A DNA stretch of 8,503 nt. Source: Planctomycetia bacterium (GTDB lineage Bacteria > Planctomycetota > Phycisphaerae > Phycisphaerales > SM1A02). The stretch spans positions 1 through 8,503 of the forward strand of contig SYPI01000015.1 in assembly GCA_005804005.1 (NCBI GenBank), in the 5' to 3' direction. The position numbers and the translations under genes are program-made. Shown piece by piece: positions 1-5,877 of this stretch (position 1 is its first letter; each line of letters begins with the position of its first letter). Under the pieces are notes generated by a model. The model made no database searches. It was not told where the DNA came from and worked only from the letters and a program-made list of their open reading frames with translations.

Positions 1-199
1 GAACTCGTTCCAGTCTTTCTCTCCGCAGGGCGGAGTTTCGTGTTGGGGCCTCGGGCGCGGCAACGCCGTAGGCAGAACTGAAGATAGCCCGAGTCTGGCC
101 TCGCGCAAGAACAGTTCGCAGATTTTTTAAAACGCTAGTTTCCCGGCGCAATCAGGCTGGTTTTTGACTGGTTTGGGGGCGCTAGACTCGCGCACCTTC
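1..199. other. Non-coding left edge / upstream region of the DUF1573 gene
   Basis: No convincing gene is visible here. One plus-strand frame is open from the window edge to a TAA at 128-130, but its 42 residues look like nothing I recognise, so it could be either a gene tail or chance. The stretch holds a small hairpin at 21-35 (listed separately). A direct repeat CTGGTTT lies at 157-163 and 168-174, about one helical turn apart and 26 bases before the start at 200, so a regulator site is conceivable. TTGACT at 164-169 and TAGACT at 183-188 resemble -35 and -10 boxes, but their 13-base spacing is too short for a normal sigma-70 promoter. I therefore make no promoter call. Confidence 0.5.
21..44 (+). 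terminator. Weak hairpin with T-rich tail, possible terminator of an upstream gene
   Basis: CTCCGC (21-26) and GCGGAG (30-35) form a perfect 6-bp stem with a 3-base loop. It is followed by TTTCGTGTT on the plus strand. The short stem and interrupted T tract make it a weak intrinsic terminator candidate. It would end transcription of a gene lying left of the window. Confidence 0.3.
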
Positions 200-1204
200 A
201 TGAAAAGTGCCGCCGCCATTTGTCTCGCCGCCGCGATCGCCCCAATCTGGTTCTTGGCGCCCCCAGCCACCGCCCAAGAGCCCGCAGAAATCAACCCGGG
301 GGTGCCACCGATCTCGGTCGAGCCATCGGTTTTCGACTTTGGCTTCTTGGCCCCCAACACCAACGGCCGCGGCTCGGTGCAGATCCGTAACAACTCTTCT
401 GAACCGATGACCGTGCTCAAGGTTGAGCCCACCTGCAAGTGCACCACGATTTCCAAACTGGATGGCGCCATCATTCCGCCCGGAGAGACAGTGGAATTGG
501 AAGCGGAACTGGCGGGCGCCCCGGCGCTGGGCCCGCGGACCGCAGCGGTGAAGGTCATCATTCAAGGTTACGCGCGGCCGGTCGAGGTACCGGTTCGCGC
601 CGAGGTGGCGATGAAGGTGCGCTCGGTTCCGGCGTACATCAACGCCATTGGTGGTCGAAACCTCACTGGACGCCTGGTGGTTGAGTCAACCGACAAGGCC
701 CCGTTCCGCATCCTTACCGTAGACGGCCACGACCCGCACTACCTGAGCTTCGATCCGGCCAAGGATGCCCCGCGCGCTTCCTACCTCTTGGAGTACGACC
801 TCTCCGAGGCCGGGCCGGAAGGGGTGCGCCGATTTTGGGTGGTGCTGACCGACCACCCGATCGATCCGGTGCTCGATGTGCGGGTGCGCCACGATGCCGC
901 TGGGTCTCGCCCAGTAGTGAAGATGAGGGATTATCGCGTGAACTGCGGCCGCATTGCGGACGGTGGTTCCTATACCGCCACGGTTGAAACCGACATTGCC
1001 ACGCCGATCCAGACGGTGTTGGCCGGGAACAAGGACGCCGAGGTGGAATTGATCTCCACCGAGTCCGATGCCGAGTGGAGCAAGGCCACGGTGCGCGTCA
1101 CTCCCCGGGCTGGCCTGCGCGGGCTCATGTACCTGCCACTGATGGTGGGCACGGCGCGTGGCATTCAGGAAGTGGACTGCTTCGGAGTCGTCGGACCACG
1201 CTAG
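200..1204 (+). CDS. Secreted DUF1573-type beta-sandwich protein
   Basis: A predicted exported protein of 334 residues whose exact role is unknown. I chose ATG 200 because it begins directly with a signal peptide: a Lys, a hydrophobic run to about residue 20, and an Ala-Thr-Ala cleavage site near residue 25. A TTG start at 164 would put 12 extra residues in front. No clear Shine-Dalgarno is visible. Residues 41-135 match the DUF1573 pattern (an Ig/ASH-like, PapD-like beta sandwich): a 'VFDFG' strand, 'RNNSSEPMTVLKVEPTCKC' at about 63-81, then 'IPPGE'. C79 and C81 replace the common Cys-Gly-Cys style site. Two more beta-rich segments follow, at about 155-230 and 240-330. The third opens with 'YRVNCGRIADGG', which echoes the start of the first, so the protein may be three tandem domains. 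It converges with prfA and has no operon partner here. The family call is firm; function is not assigned. Confidence 0.8.
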   Translation: MKSAAAICLAAAIAPIWFLAPPATAQEPAEINPGVPPISVEPSVFDFGFLAPNTNGRGSVQIRNNSSEPMTVLKVEPTCKCTTISKLDGAIIPPGETVELEAELAGAPALGPRTAAVKVIIQGYARPVEVPVRAEVAMKVRSVPAYINAIGGRNLTGRLVVESTDKAPFRILTVDGHDPHYLSFDPAKDAPRASYLLEYDLSEAGPEGVRRFWVVLTDHPIDPVLDVRVRHDAAGSRPVVKMRDYRVNCGRIADGGSYTATVETDIATPIQTVLAGNKDAEVELISTESDAEWSKATVRVTPRAGLRGLMYLPLMVGTARGIQEVDCFGVVGPR

Positions 1205-1214
1205 GTTCCGGCAA

Positions 1215-2291
1215 TCAAAGCGCGGCGATCCGCTGGGCAATGTCCCGAGCCGCCAGCGCGTCGACGAGCGGCTGCAGGTCGCCGGCCAGAGTTGTCGTCA
1301 GCGAGAACGATGCTTCAATCCGCGCGTCGGCCACCACATTTTCCTTGGCGCGGTAGGTGCGGATCTTCTCGGCTCGGTCGCCCGAGCCGATCATGGCCAT
1401 GCGCTGCTGGCTGCGCTCGGCCGCCGCGGCGCGCTGGCGATGGTCGAAAATTCGTGTGCGCAGTAGGCGCCAGGCCTTCTCGCGGTTCTGCGTTTGGCTG
1501 CGGGTTTCCTGCATGCGGACCTCGATCCCGGTTGGCAGGTGAATGAGATGACAGGCGGTGGCCACCTTGTTGACATTCTGTCCGCCGGGGCCCTGCGCCG
1601 TGGTGAGGATTTCCTTCACTTCCTCGGGATCGACATGGGCATCCACCTCCTCGGGTTCTGGCATCACCGCCACCGTCGCCGTGGAAGTGTGCACCCGTCC
1701 CTGAGCCTCGGTGGCGGGAACGCGCTTCACCTGATGCGTGCCGCTCTCGTAGCCCAGAGCGCTCCAGACTCCCGCGCCCTGCAGATTGAGAATGGCTTGA
1801 GTGATCCCGCCGACATTACCTCCCTTGATCTCGATCTCCTCGCAGCGCCAGCCGCGGCGCGCGGAGTAGGCGCGGTACATGGCCAGCAGGTCGCCAGCCC
1901 ACAACGAAGCCTCGTCGCCGCCGACCCCGGAACGGACTTCGAGCATCACGCTGCCGATGCCTCGATCGTCGCTGGTTACTAGGTCTTCTTCCATGCGCCG
2001 GGCGCGCTCTGCAAAGCGCAGCCGCAGCGCCGGCAGTTCCTCGCTGGCCAGCGCCCCGAGTTCGCCGCCTTCGGCCGAGAGTGACTCGTTGTCGACGATG
2101 GACTGCCCGATGTGCAGCCACTCCTCGTAGGCGGCGACCGTCGGCTCAATCGCTGCGCGGCGAATCGACCGGGTGCGCACCTGACGATGGTCGCTGGCGA
2201 CCTCCGGCTGCAGCAGTTCATCCGACAGTCGCCTGAACTCGCCCTGGAGTTCGGTCAGCTTGCGCAGGAGATTGGGCGGGGGGGTGGTCAC
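1215..2291 (-). CDS. prfA: Peptide chain release factor 1 (RF1)
   Basis: RF1 reads UAA and UAG in the ribosomal A site and triggers peptide release. The protein has 358 residues from GTG 2291, close to the usual 360. The stop-reading tripeptide P-A-T lies at 192-194 inside 'VKRVPATEAQGRVHTS', which is the RF1 form; RF2 would show SPF. The catalytic GGQ is at 236-238, in 'GPGGQNVNK', and 'SGDR' is at 303-306. A TTG at 2339 would add 16 residues unlike RF1, whereas GAGG at 2303-2300 lies 8 bases before the GTG, so I prefer the GTG. Some RF1 signatures are altered: the usual NFPQ-R-TDHR region reads 'RAKENVVADAR' (314-324), and the sequence before GGQ lacks the usual Arg-Ser-Ser. RF1 remains far more likely than a stalled-ribosome rescue factor because the N-terminal domain, length and PAT are all present. 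The rpmE-prfA order is common in bacteria; the frequent next gene prmC, which methylates the GGQ glutamine, is absent. Confidence 0.95.
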   Translation of the reverse strand: MTTPPPNLLRKLTELQGEFRRLSDELLQPEVASDHRQVRTRSIRRAAIEPTVAAYEEWLHIGQSIVDNESLSAEGGELGALASEELPALRLRFAERARRMEEDLVTSDDRGIGSVMLEVRSGVGGDEASLWAGDLLAMYRAYSARRGWRCEEIEIKGGNVGGITQAILNLQGAGVWSALGYESGTHQVKRVPATEAQGRVHTSTATVAVMPEPEEVDAHVDPEEVKEILTTAQGPGGQNVNKVATACHLIHLPTGIEVRMQETRSQTQNREKAWRLLRTRIFDHRQRAAAAERSQQRMAMIGSGDRAEKIRTYRAKENVVADARIEASFSLTTTLAGDLQPLVDALAARDIAQRIAAL

Positions 2292-2303
2292 CGTGGTTGC
2301 CTC
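2289..2303 (-). promoter_or_regulatory. Ribosome binding site that fixes the prfA start
   Basis: Read on the minus strand, GAGG at 2303-2300 is followed by an 8-base spacer and a GTG at 2291-2289. This good spacing, plus the resulting normal RF1 length, favours GTG over the in-frame TTG at 2339. Confidence 0.6.
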
Positions 2304-2307
2304 AGTT

Positions 2308-2334
2308 GTCGTCGGCCCGGGCCCGGCCAACGAC
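2308..2334 (-). promoter_or_regulatory. Strong hairpin in the prfA leader next to the ribosome binding site
   Basis: On the minus strand GTCGTTGGCC and GGCCGACGAC can form a 10-bp stem (one G-U pair) around a 7-base loop. The stem ends 4 bases before the GAGG of prfA. No T tract follows, so it is not an ordinary terminator. It could modulate ribosome access or stabilise the mRNA 5' end. If translation really started at TTG 2339 this stretch would be coding, and the stem would be partly a by-product of GC-rich codons. A regulatory role is inference. Confidence 0.4.
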
Positions 2335-2348
2335 TTCAATCATCCGGG

Positions 2349-2382
2349 AAATGAAACGACCGCGCCCTGAGGGCCGCGGTCG
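2349..2382 (-). terminator. Intrinsic terminator after rpmE
   Basis: On the minus strand CGACCGCG (2382-2375) pairs perfectly with CGCGGTCG (2364-2357), with a further CCC/GGG inside it, a single bulge and a TCA loop. TTTCATTT (2356-2349) follows directly. The hairpin starts 21 bases after the rpmE stop. Stem strength plus a T-rich tail fits a rho-independent terminator that separates rpmE from prfA fully or partly. prfA would then need read-through or its own promoter. Confidence 0.7.
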
Positions 2383-2403
2383 GTGGCGTTCACCGGAATG
2401 TAT

Positions 2404-2673
2404 CTAGGCCTTGACGGCGGCGGGGGTCTTCGCGGTGCCAGCCTTGGTCTTGCCCTTGCTGAAGTACTCGCCGCCAGCGAACTTGCGCTGGAAACGCTCA
2501 ACGCGGCCAGCAGTGTCCACGAACATCTTCTGGCCGGTGAAGTACGGGTGTGACCCCGACCACACTTCAACATGCATCTCGGGCACGGTCGCGCCGACCG
2601 TCATCACGACCTGGCCGCGGTAATACACCTTGCAGTCAGGGAACCACTTGGGATGAATGTCCTTCTTTGGCAT
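2404..2673 (-). CDS. rpmE: 50S ribosomal protein L31, zinc-independent form
   Basis: L31 sits at the central protuberance of the large ribosomal subunit and bridges to the small one. The 89-residue protein opens with 'MPKKDIHPKW' and carries the family core 'HPYFTGQK' (42-49) and 'GRVERFQRKF' (56-65). The four cysteines of zinc-binding L31 are not kept: only C14 remains, and the usual C-x-x-C before HP(F/Y)FTG reads W-S-G-S (38-41). It should therefore work without zinc. The last 18 or so residues form a Lys/Ala/Thr-rich tail, making it longer than the roughly 70 residues of E. coli L31. It starts at ATG 2673 with AGGA about 10 bases upstream and ends in TAG, a codon read only by RF1, whose gene is next. 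The EEP gene lies 42 bases upstream. Confidence 0.95.
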   Translation of the reverse strand: MPKKDIHPKWFPDCKVYYRGQVVMTVGATVPEMHVEVWSGSHPYFTGQKMFVDTAGRVERFQRKFAGGEYFSKGKTKAGTAKTPAAVKA

Positions 2674-2701
2674 GGCGAGCTCGTCCTATGGGGAATCGGT
2701 A

Positions 2702-2730
2702 ATCCTACCCCGATATCACCCCTTCGGCAA
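2702..2730 (-). promoter_or_regulatory. Candidate sigma-70-type promoter of rpmE
   Basis: On the minus strand TTGCCG (2730-2725) and TAGGAT (2707-2702) each match 4 of 6 consensus bases and are exactly 17 bases apart. Transcription would begin near 2695, giving a leader of about 20 bases before the ATG at 2673. The -35 box lies within the last codons of the EEP gene. A 6-bp inverted repeat, CCCCTT/AAGGGG (2719-2734), overlaps the -35 box and lacks a T tract. The call rests on pattern only. Confidence 0.4.
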
Positions 2731-3609
2731 GGGGGCTGGTGCACGGCGGAATGATGCCCAGACCGGCCAATGGTCCGATGGCAGCCGGTCTTTCGGGCGA
2801 TCTCGGATGATTCGCGCAGCGGTGGGGGTGAGTCCAGCGCCAGCCAAAATCGCGTCGATTTGCCGTCCATCGGTTTGCCCAGTCCAGTCGTGAAAGGTGC
2901 CGTTGGGTGCGTCGGCGGAGCGACAAGCGGTCCAAGCATCTGCAAGGCAGGGCGGGCCGGCGAGCAGGGCGATGAAAGGCCGGGCCGTCGGTTCCATATT
3001 GAAGTCGCCGGTGATCAGCAGTGGCACGCCGGGATTTGCGGTGGTGAAGTCTGCCAGTCGCGCACCGAGCAACTGCCCGGAATGCCCGCGCGCCGCGGCA
3101 GACCTGTGGTCGAAGTGGGTGTTGAAGATCGCCACGCGCGCGCCATCACTCTCGCGCAGCACTGCCTCCTGCACGATTCGCGGGCAGGCGGACTCCCAAC
3201 TCCGTGAACCGGCAACATTAGGAGTTTCGCTCAGCCACCAGGTGCGGTCGGTCCCGAGTTCAAGTGTGAATCGCTCGGTGCGGAAGGCGATGGTGCAGGC
3301 TTCGCCACCGCCGTCGGCATCGCGTGCGCGGCTGACCAGCGTGTAGTCGCGCAGCGCGCCGCGTAGGTCTTCCACCTGATTTGGGAGAACTTCCTGCAAG
3401 CCGAGGATGTCCGGTTTGAGTTCCTCCACGAGCGCGGTGACCGCCACTAGCCGCGCCGCCCAGCCATTGCCCGCCGCGGCATCATCGGGGTTGTCGTAGC
3501 GGATGTTGAAGGTCATGGCGGATAGTGAATCGCTCGCTAGCGCTGATGGCGGCCCCAGCAACGCCAAAGCGAGGGCGCCAAAGAGCCGGGGTTTCCCGTT
3601 GCGCAGCAT
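2716..3609 (-). CDS. Exported endonuclease/exonuclease/phosphatase (EEP) family hydrolase
   Basis: A metal-dependent phosphodiesterase or phosphatase of the DNase I-like EEP fold, 297 residues from ATG 3609. Substrate unknown: nucleic acid, phospholipid and sugar phosphate are all possible in this family. A TTG at 3654 would add 15 residues before the signal peptide, so ATG 3609 is preferred. The signal peptide is residues 1-25, with an Ala-Leu-Ala cleavage site. Active-site motifs appear in family order: N35 in 'MTFNIRY', E73 in 'LQEV', H165 and D167 in 'NTHFDH', D202 and N204 in 'TGDFN', D252 in 'RQID', and D279-H280 in 'PSDHWPVWA'. All expected catalytic positions look intact, so the enzyme should be active outside the cytoplasm. 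C105, C142, C221 and C229 could form disulphides. The 'DILGLQE...Q..DL' core resembles secreted EEP proteins of Planctomycetes and Bacteroidetes. It is divergent from the unknown secreted protein, 32 bases away. Confidence 0.9.
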   Translation of the reverse strand: MLRNGKPRLFGALALALLGPPSALASDSLSAMTFNIRYDNPDDAAAGNGWAARLVAVTALVEELKPDILGLQEVLPNQVEDLRGALRDYTLVSRARDADGGGEACTIAFRTERFTLELGTDRTWWLSETPNVAGSRSWESACPRIVQEAVLRESDGARVAIFNTHFDHRSAAARGHSGQLLGARLADFTTANPGVPLLITGDFNMEPTARPFIALLAGPPCLADAWTACRSADAPNGTFHDWTGQTDGRQIDAILAGAGLTPTAARIIRDRPKDRLPSDHWPVWASFRRAPAPLPKG

Positions 3610-3641
3610 CCGTTGAACGGTACCTGAGTACTCTTGACCGG
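3610..3641. promoter_or_regulatory. 32-base divergent intergenic region with palindromes
   Basis: This gap lies between the chosen starts of two divergent genes for exported proteins. It contains CCGTT-G-AACGG (3610-3620), GGTACC (3619-3624) and GAGTACTC (3626-3633). Its outer ends form an imperfect inverted repeat (CCGTTGAA against TTGACCGG, 6 of 8). It is too short for two full promoters, so the promoters must overlap each other or the neighbouring coding sequence. A shared operator is possible but only inferred. Confidence 0.3.
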
Positions 3642-4967
3642 ATGAACAGGGCAACGCTCAGTACACGATGGTGCAGATTGGCGGCCTGTGCCGCTGCCGG
3701 ATTCCTGATGGCGGCGCAGGGCAGTCCGCCAGCTGGGCTGCCGACGGCCAAGCCACCCGGCGCGCGGGGTGGGGCTGGTCAGGGTTCACCTCGGGAGCGA
3801 ATCAAGGCGGAGGCGGCGAAGGCCGCCGAGCGTCTAATGCCTGGCGCTCCAGATGCTGCTCGAGTTGCGGCGGCGCTTTCGCTTTCCGGTGTCGTGGTGG
3901 ACCCGGCGCACTCGGAGTTCGCCCAGATCATGAGCCGCGCGGCCGAGGGATATGAGGGGTGGCAACCCGGTGGGCTGGAAACACTCGCTGGAGCGATTCA
4001 GCGTGGCGCGATGGCTTCGCCTGGGAGCATCATCACGCCGCGGGCTTGCCCAGCGGTCTTCGCCGCCTGGGATGCCGGACTGGTCTTCGAGCAACGGGCG
4101 CTAGATGAAGCCTGCTCGGTCTTGAAGGTTGATGCCGGCGCTGCTGGCTTGGCCAAAGCGCTGTTGCGCAGCGCAGAGTCAACGGCACTGTGCAGCCAGC
4201 GCAGCTTGCACGGTGAGGCCGACCCCGAGGCGGATCTGCTGAAGGCGGTCCTTGAGTGCGCCGGGGCCGATGCCGCCGCTGCGGAGCAGGTTCGCGCGGC
4301 ACTGAACTCATATGAAGAGGGACGGGCGCGGTTGGTGAGGGCATGTGCCGAAGCGGAAGTTCGCTCGCAATCTCGAAACTTGGAAGTGGCCATGGCGCTG
4401 CAGGCTTGGGCGAGCGCCCGAGAGGCTTCCAAAGATGCCCAGGGCGAGTCGCCGCCAGTGGAAGCCATCGCCATGATGGCCATGCTGGCACCGGCACTTG
4501 ACGCCGGTCGGGATCTGCTGGCGCACCAGGCTCGCGGGGTGCGCGATCTTGAAGCCTCGGCGCCGAGTGAGGTCGTTTGGTGTGCATATGTGTGGCTCGT
4601 CGACCCCGCGGGATCGAGACAGGCTCGCGATGCGATGGATGGCGTGCGCCAGATGTCCGCTGCCGTGAGCGCCGAGAAGTATGGGGCGATTGCCGCGCTG
4701 GCGGCTGAGTTCCGCGCGGCTGAAATCGCCCTATTGCGCGCCGCCTACACCGCTCATCTCGCCGAACTGGACAGGATGATCGACAGTCTGAAGCCGGTGC
4801 TGGTCACAAGTCCGGTCACGGCAGAGGCGATTGGGCAGTTGGCCGCGGCGCAGGAGCTCCCCTCCGAGGATCAGGCGCGTCAGGCCTGGAGAACCGTGCG
4901 TACCCAGCAGCGCGAGCGCCTTGATGCGTTTCGAGGGCAAGTTCAGGCCATCGCCGACGCCCCGTAA
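3642..4967 (+). CDS. Secreted alanine-rich helical protein of unknown function
   Basis: I do not recognise this 441-residue protein. I chose ATG 3642, which begins with a basic N-terminus and a hydrophobic run (about residues 13-25) typical of a Sec signal peptide. A longer ATG start at 3525 would run 39 residues back through the EEP gene and bury that signal. 'LAAC' (13-16) resembles a lipobox, but most of the hydrophobic stretch follows the Cys, so normal cleavage near 'MAAQG' (23-27) is more likely. A Pro/Gly/Ala-rich linker occupies about 28-52. The rest is Ala/Glu/Arg-rich with heptad-like segments, probably all alpha-helical, with no membrane helix and no catalytic motif that I can name. 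The mature part has six cysteines (136, 158, 184, 206, 235, 314), an even number compatible with three disulphides. It lies 50 bases upstream of the pilin-like gene on the same strand and could share a transcript. A structural or adaptor role in the envelope is only a guess. Confidence 0.75.
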   Translation: MNRATLSTRWCRLAACAAAGFLMAAQGSPPAGLPTAKPPGARGGAGQGSPRERIKAEAAKAAERLMPGAPDAARVAAALSLSGVVVDPAHSEFAQIMSRAAEGYEGWQPGGLETLAGAIQRGAMASPGSIITPRACPAVFAAWDAGLVFEQRALDEACSVLKVDAGAAGLAKALLRSAESTALCSQRSLHGEADPEADLLKAVLECAGADAAAAEQVRAALNSYEEGRARLVRACAEAEVRSQSRNLEVAMALQAWASAREASKDAQGESPPVEAIAMMAMLAPALDAGRDLLAHQARGVRDLEASAPSEVVWCAYVWLVDPAGSRQARDAMDGVRQMSAAVSAEKYGAIAALAAEFRAAEIALLRAAYTAHLAELDRMIDSLKPVLVTSPVTAEAIGQLAAAQELPSEDQARQAWRTVRTQQRERLDAFRGQVQAIADAP

Positions 4968-5017
4968 TCAGGTACTTGGCGCAGCCGAGGGGCCAGTCGT
5001 TGCGTACATTGAGAGGC

Positions 5018-5863
5018 ATGTCGCGCCGCGCTTTCACCCTGGTGGAACTGCTGGTGGTCATCGCAATCATCGGCACGCTCATCGGCCTGCTGGTGCCAGC
5101 GCTGGGTGTGGTGCAAGCCACCTCGCGGGCCACCGGGAGCCAATCGAATCTGCGCCAGTGGGGAATGGGCACGCTCATGTACGCCGACCACCACAAGCAG
5201 CGCCTGCCGTGGGAAGGCAAGAAGGACGCCGCGGACATGGAGACCAACCTGGCGGAGCGTTCCTATTGGGCCAACGCCGTGCCGCCGTTTGTGGGGCAGA
5301 AGTCATACATCGAGGTAATCGACGAGGCCATCAACGGCGGCGTTGAGATTCCGATGGCGCCTGGTAGCAAGAGCATCTTCGTTGACCCGGCGGCATCGAC
5401 CGAGATGGACGCGCCGTATGAGTTCGGCCCGGTGATTGCCAACGGCCGGCAGCGCGCCTTCAGCTTCAACTATGTGCCCAACTCGGAGTTGAACAACACC
5501 TACCTAGCCGAGGCTGGCATCACCCAGAACACGCCCAACTACACCATGTCGTTGAACATCATGCGTGAACTGAATCAGACGATTCTGATGCTGGAGATGC
5601 GCGGCACCAAGGATGAGTTGCCGGGGACGGACATCCATCACGGGCTCGACCTTGATCGACATCGCTGCGACTGGAAGCGATTTGCCAATCGCCACTTCGA
5701 CGGTGGCCATCTGCTCTACGGCGACAACCATGTCGCGCACGAAACCAATCGCCGGCTCATCACCAATCGTCAGGGCTCAACCGACCCGGCCACTCCGGGT
5801 GGCGACTGGAACAAGGGCGGATTCGTCTGGGATCCACTGGGCCCGGCCACCGATCAGCCCTGA
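5018..5863 (+). CDS. Type IV prepilin-like protein with H-X9-D motif
   Basis: A 281-residue pseudopilin-like protein. The start is ATG 5018, which places the class III signal at once: 'MSRRAFTLVELLVVIAIIG'. A prepilin peptidase would cut A5/F6, where many family members have Gly before the cut. The mature Glu at +5 (E10) is present, and the hydrophobic helix runs to about residue 29. 'NLRQWGMGTLMYADHHKQRLP' (44-64) is typical of the large planctomycete family of prepilin-type proteins. Near the C-terminus, H226 is followed after exactly nine residues by D236, matching the 'H-X9-DG' processing-associated motif except that N237 replaces Gly. Such proteins are numerous in Planctomycetes and their roles are mostly unknown; a type II secretion or pilus-like fibre is the usual guess. 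GAGAGG ends only one base before the ATG, too close for a normal ribosome binding site. A TTG at 4976 would add 14 residues and is less likely. Confidence 0.9.
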   Translation: MSRRAFTLVELLVVIAIIGTLIGLLVPALGVVQATSRATGSQSNLRQWGMGTLMYADHHKQRLPWEGKKDAADMETNLAERSYWANAVPPFVGQKSYIEVIDEAINGGVEIPMAPGSKSIFVDPAASTEMDAPYEFGPVIANGRQRAFSFNYVPNSELNNTYLAEAGITQNTPNYTMSLNIMRELNQTILMLEMRGTKDELPGTDIHHGLDLDRHRCDWKRFANRHFDGGHLLYGDNHVAHETNRRLITNRQGSTDPATPGGDWNKGGFVWDPLGPATDQP

Positions 5864-5870
5864 GGGCTTT
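5856..5870 (+). terminator. Small hairpin holding the pilin-like gene's stop codon in its loop
   Basis: AGCCC (5856-5860) and GGGCT (5864-5868) form a perfect 5-bp stem. Its 3-base loop is the TGA stop codon itself, and TTTCTC follows. The T tract is short, so termination would be weak. It lies in the 14-base gap between convergent genes. The reverse strand has no T-rich tail, so it would serve only the plus strand. Confidence 0.4.
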
Positions 5871-5877
5871 CTCACAG

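Noticed and set aside
1..130. Possible tail of an upstream gene or a small structured RNA
   Set aside because: One frame is open to 130, but it encodes nothing recognisable, and I could not match the stretch to tmRNA, RNase P RNA or other known RNAs.
164..188. TTGACT and TAGACT as a promoter for the DUF1573 gene
   Set aside because: The 13-base spacing is too short for a standard sigma-70 promoter, and the implied leader would be nearly absent.
1180..1225. Hairpin GGACC/GGTTCC at the convergent end of the DUF1573 gene and prfA
   Set aside because: It has a short bulged stem with no T tract on either strand, so it does not support a terminator call.
686..1240. Minus-strand open frame of 184 codons across the DUF1573 gene
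   Set aside because: It is antisense to a well-supported gene and overlaps the prfA 3' end, with His/Arg-rich shadow composition.
1494..1982. Plus-strand open frame of 162 codons inside prfA
   Set aside because: It is antisense to the RF1 catalytic region and shows no domain or signal of its own.
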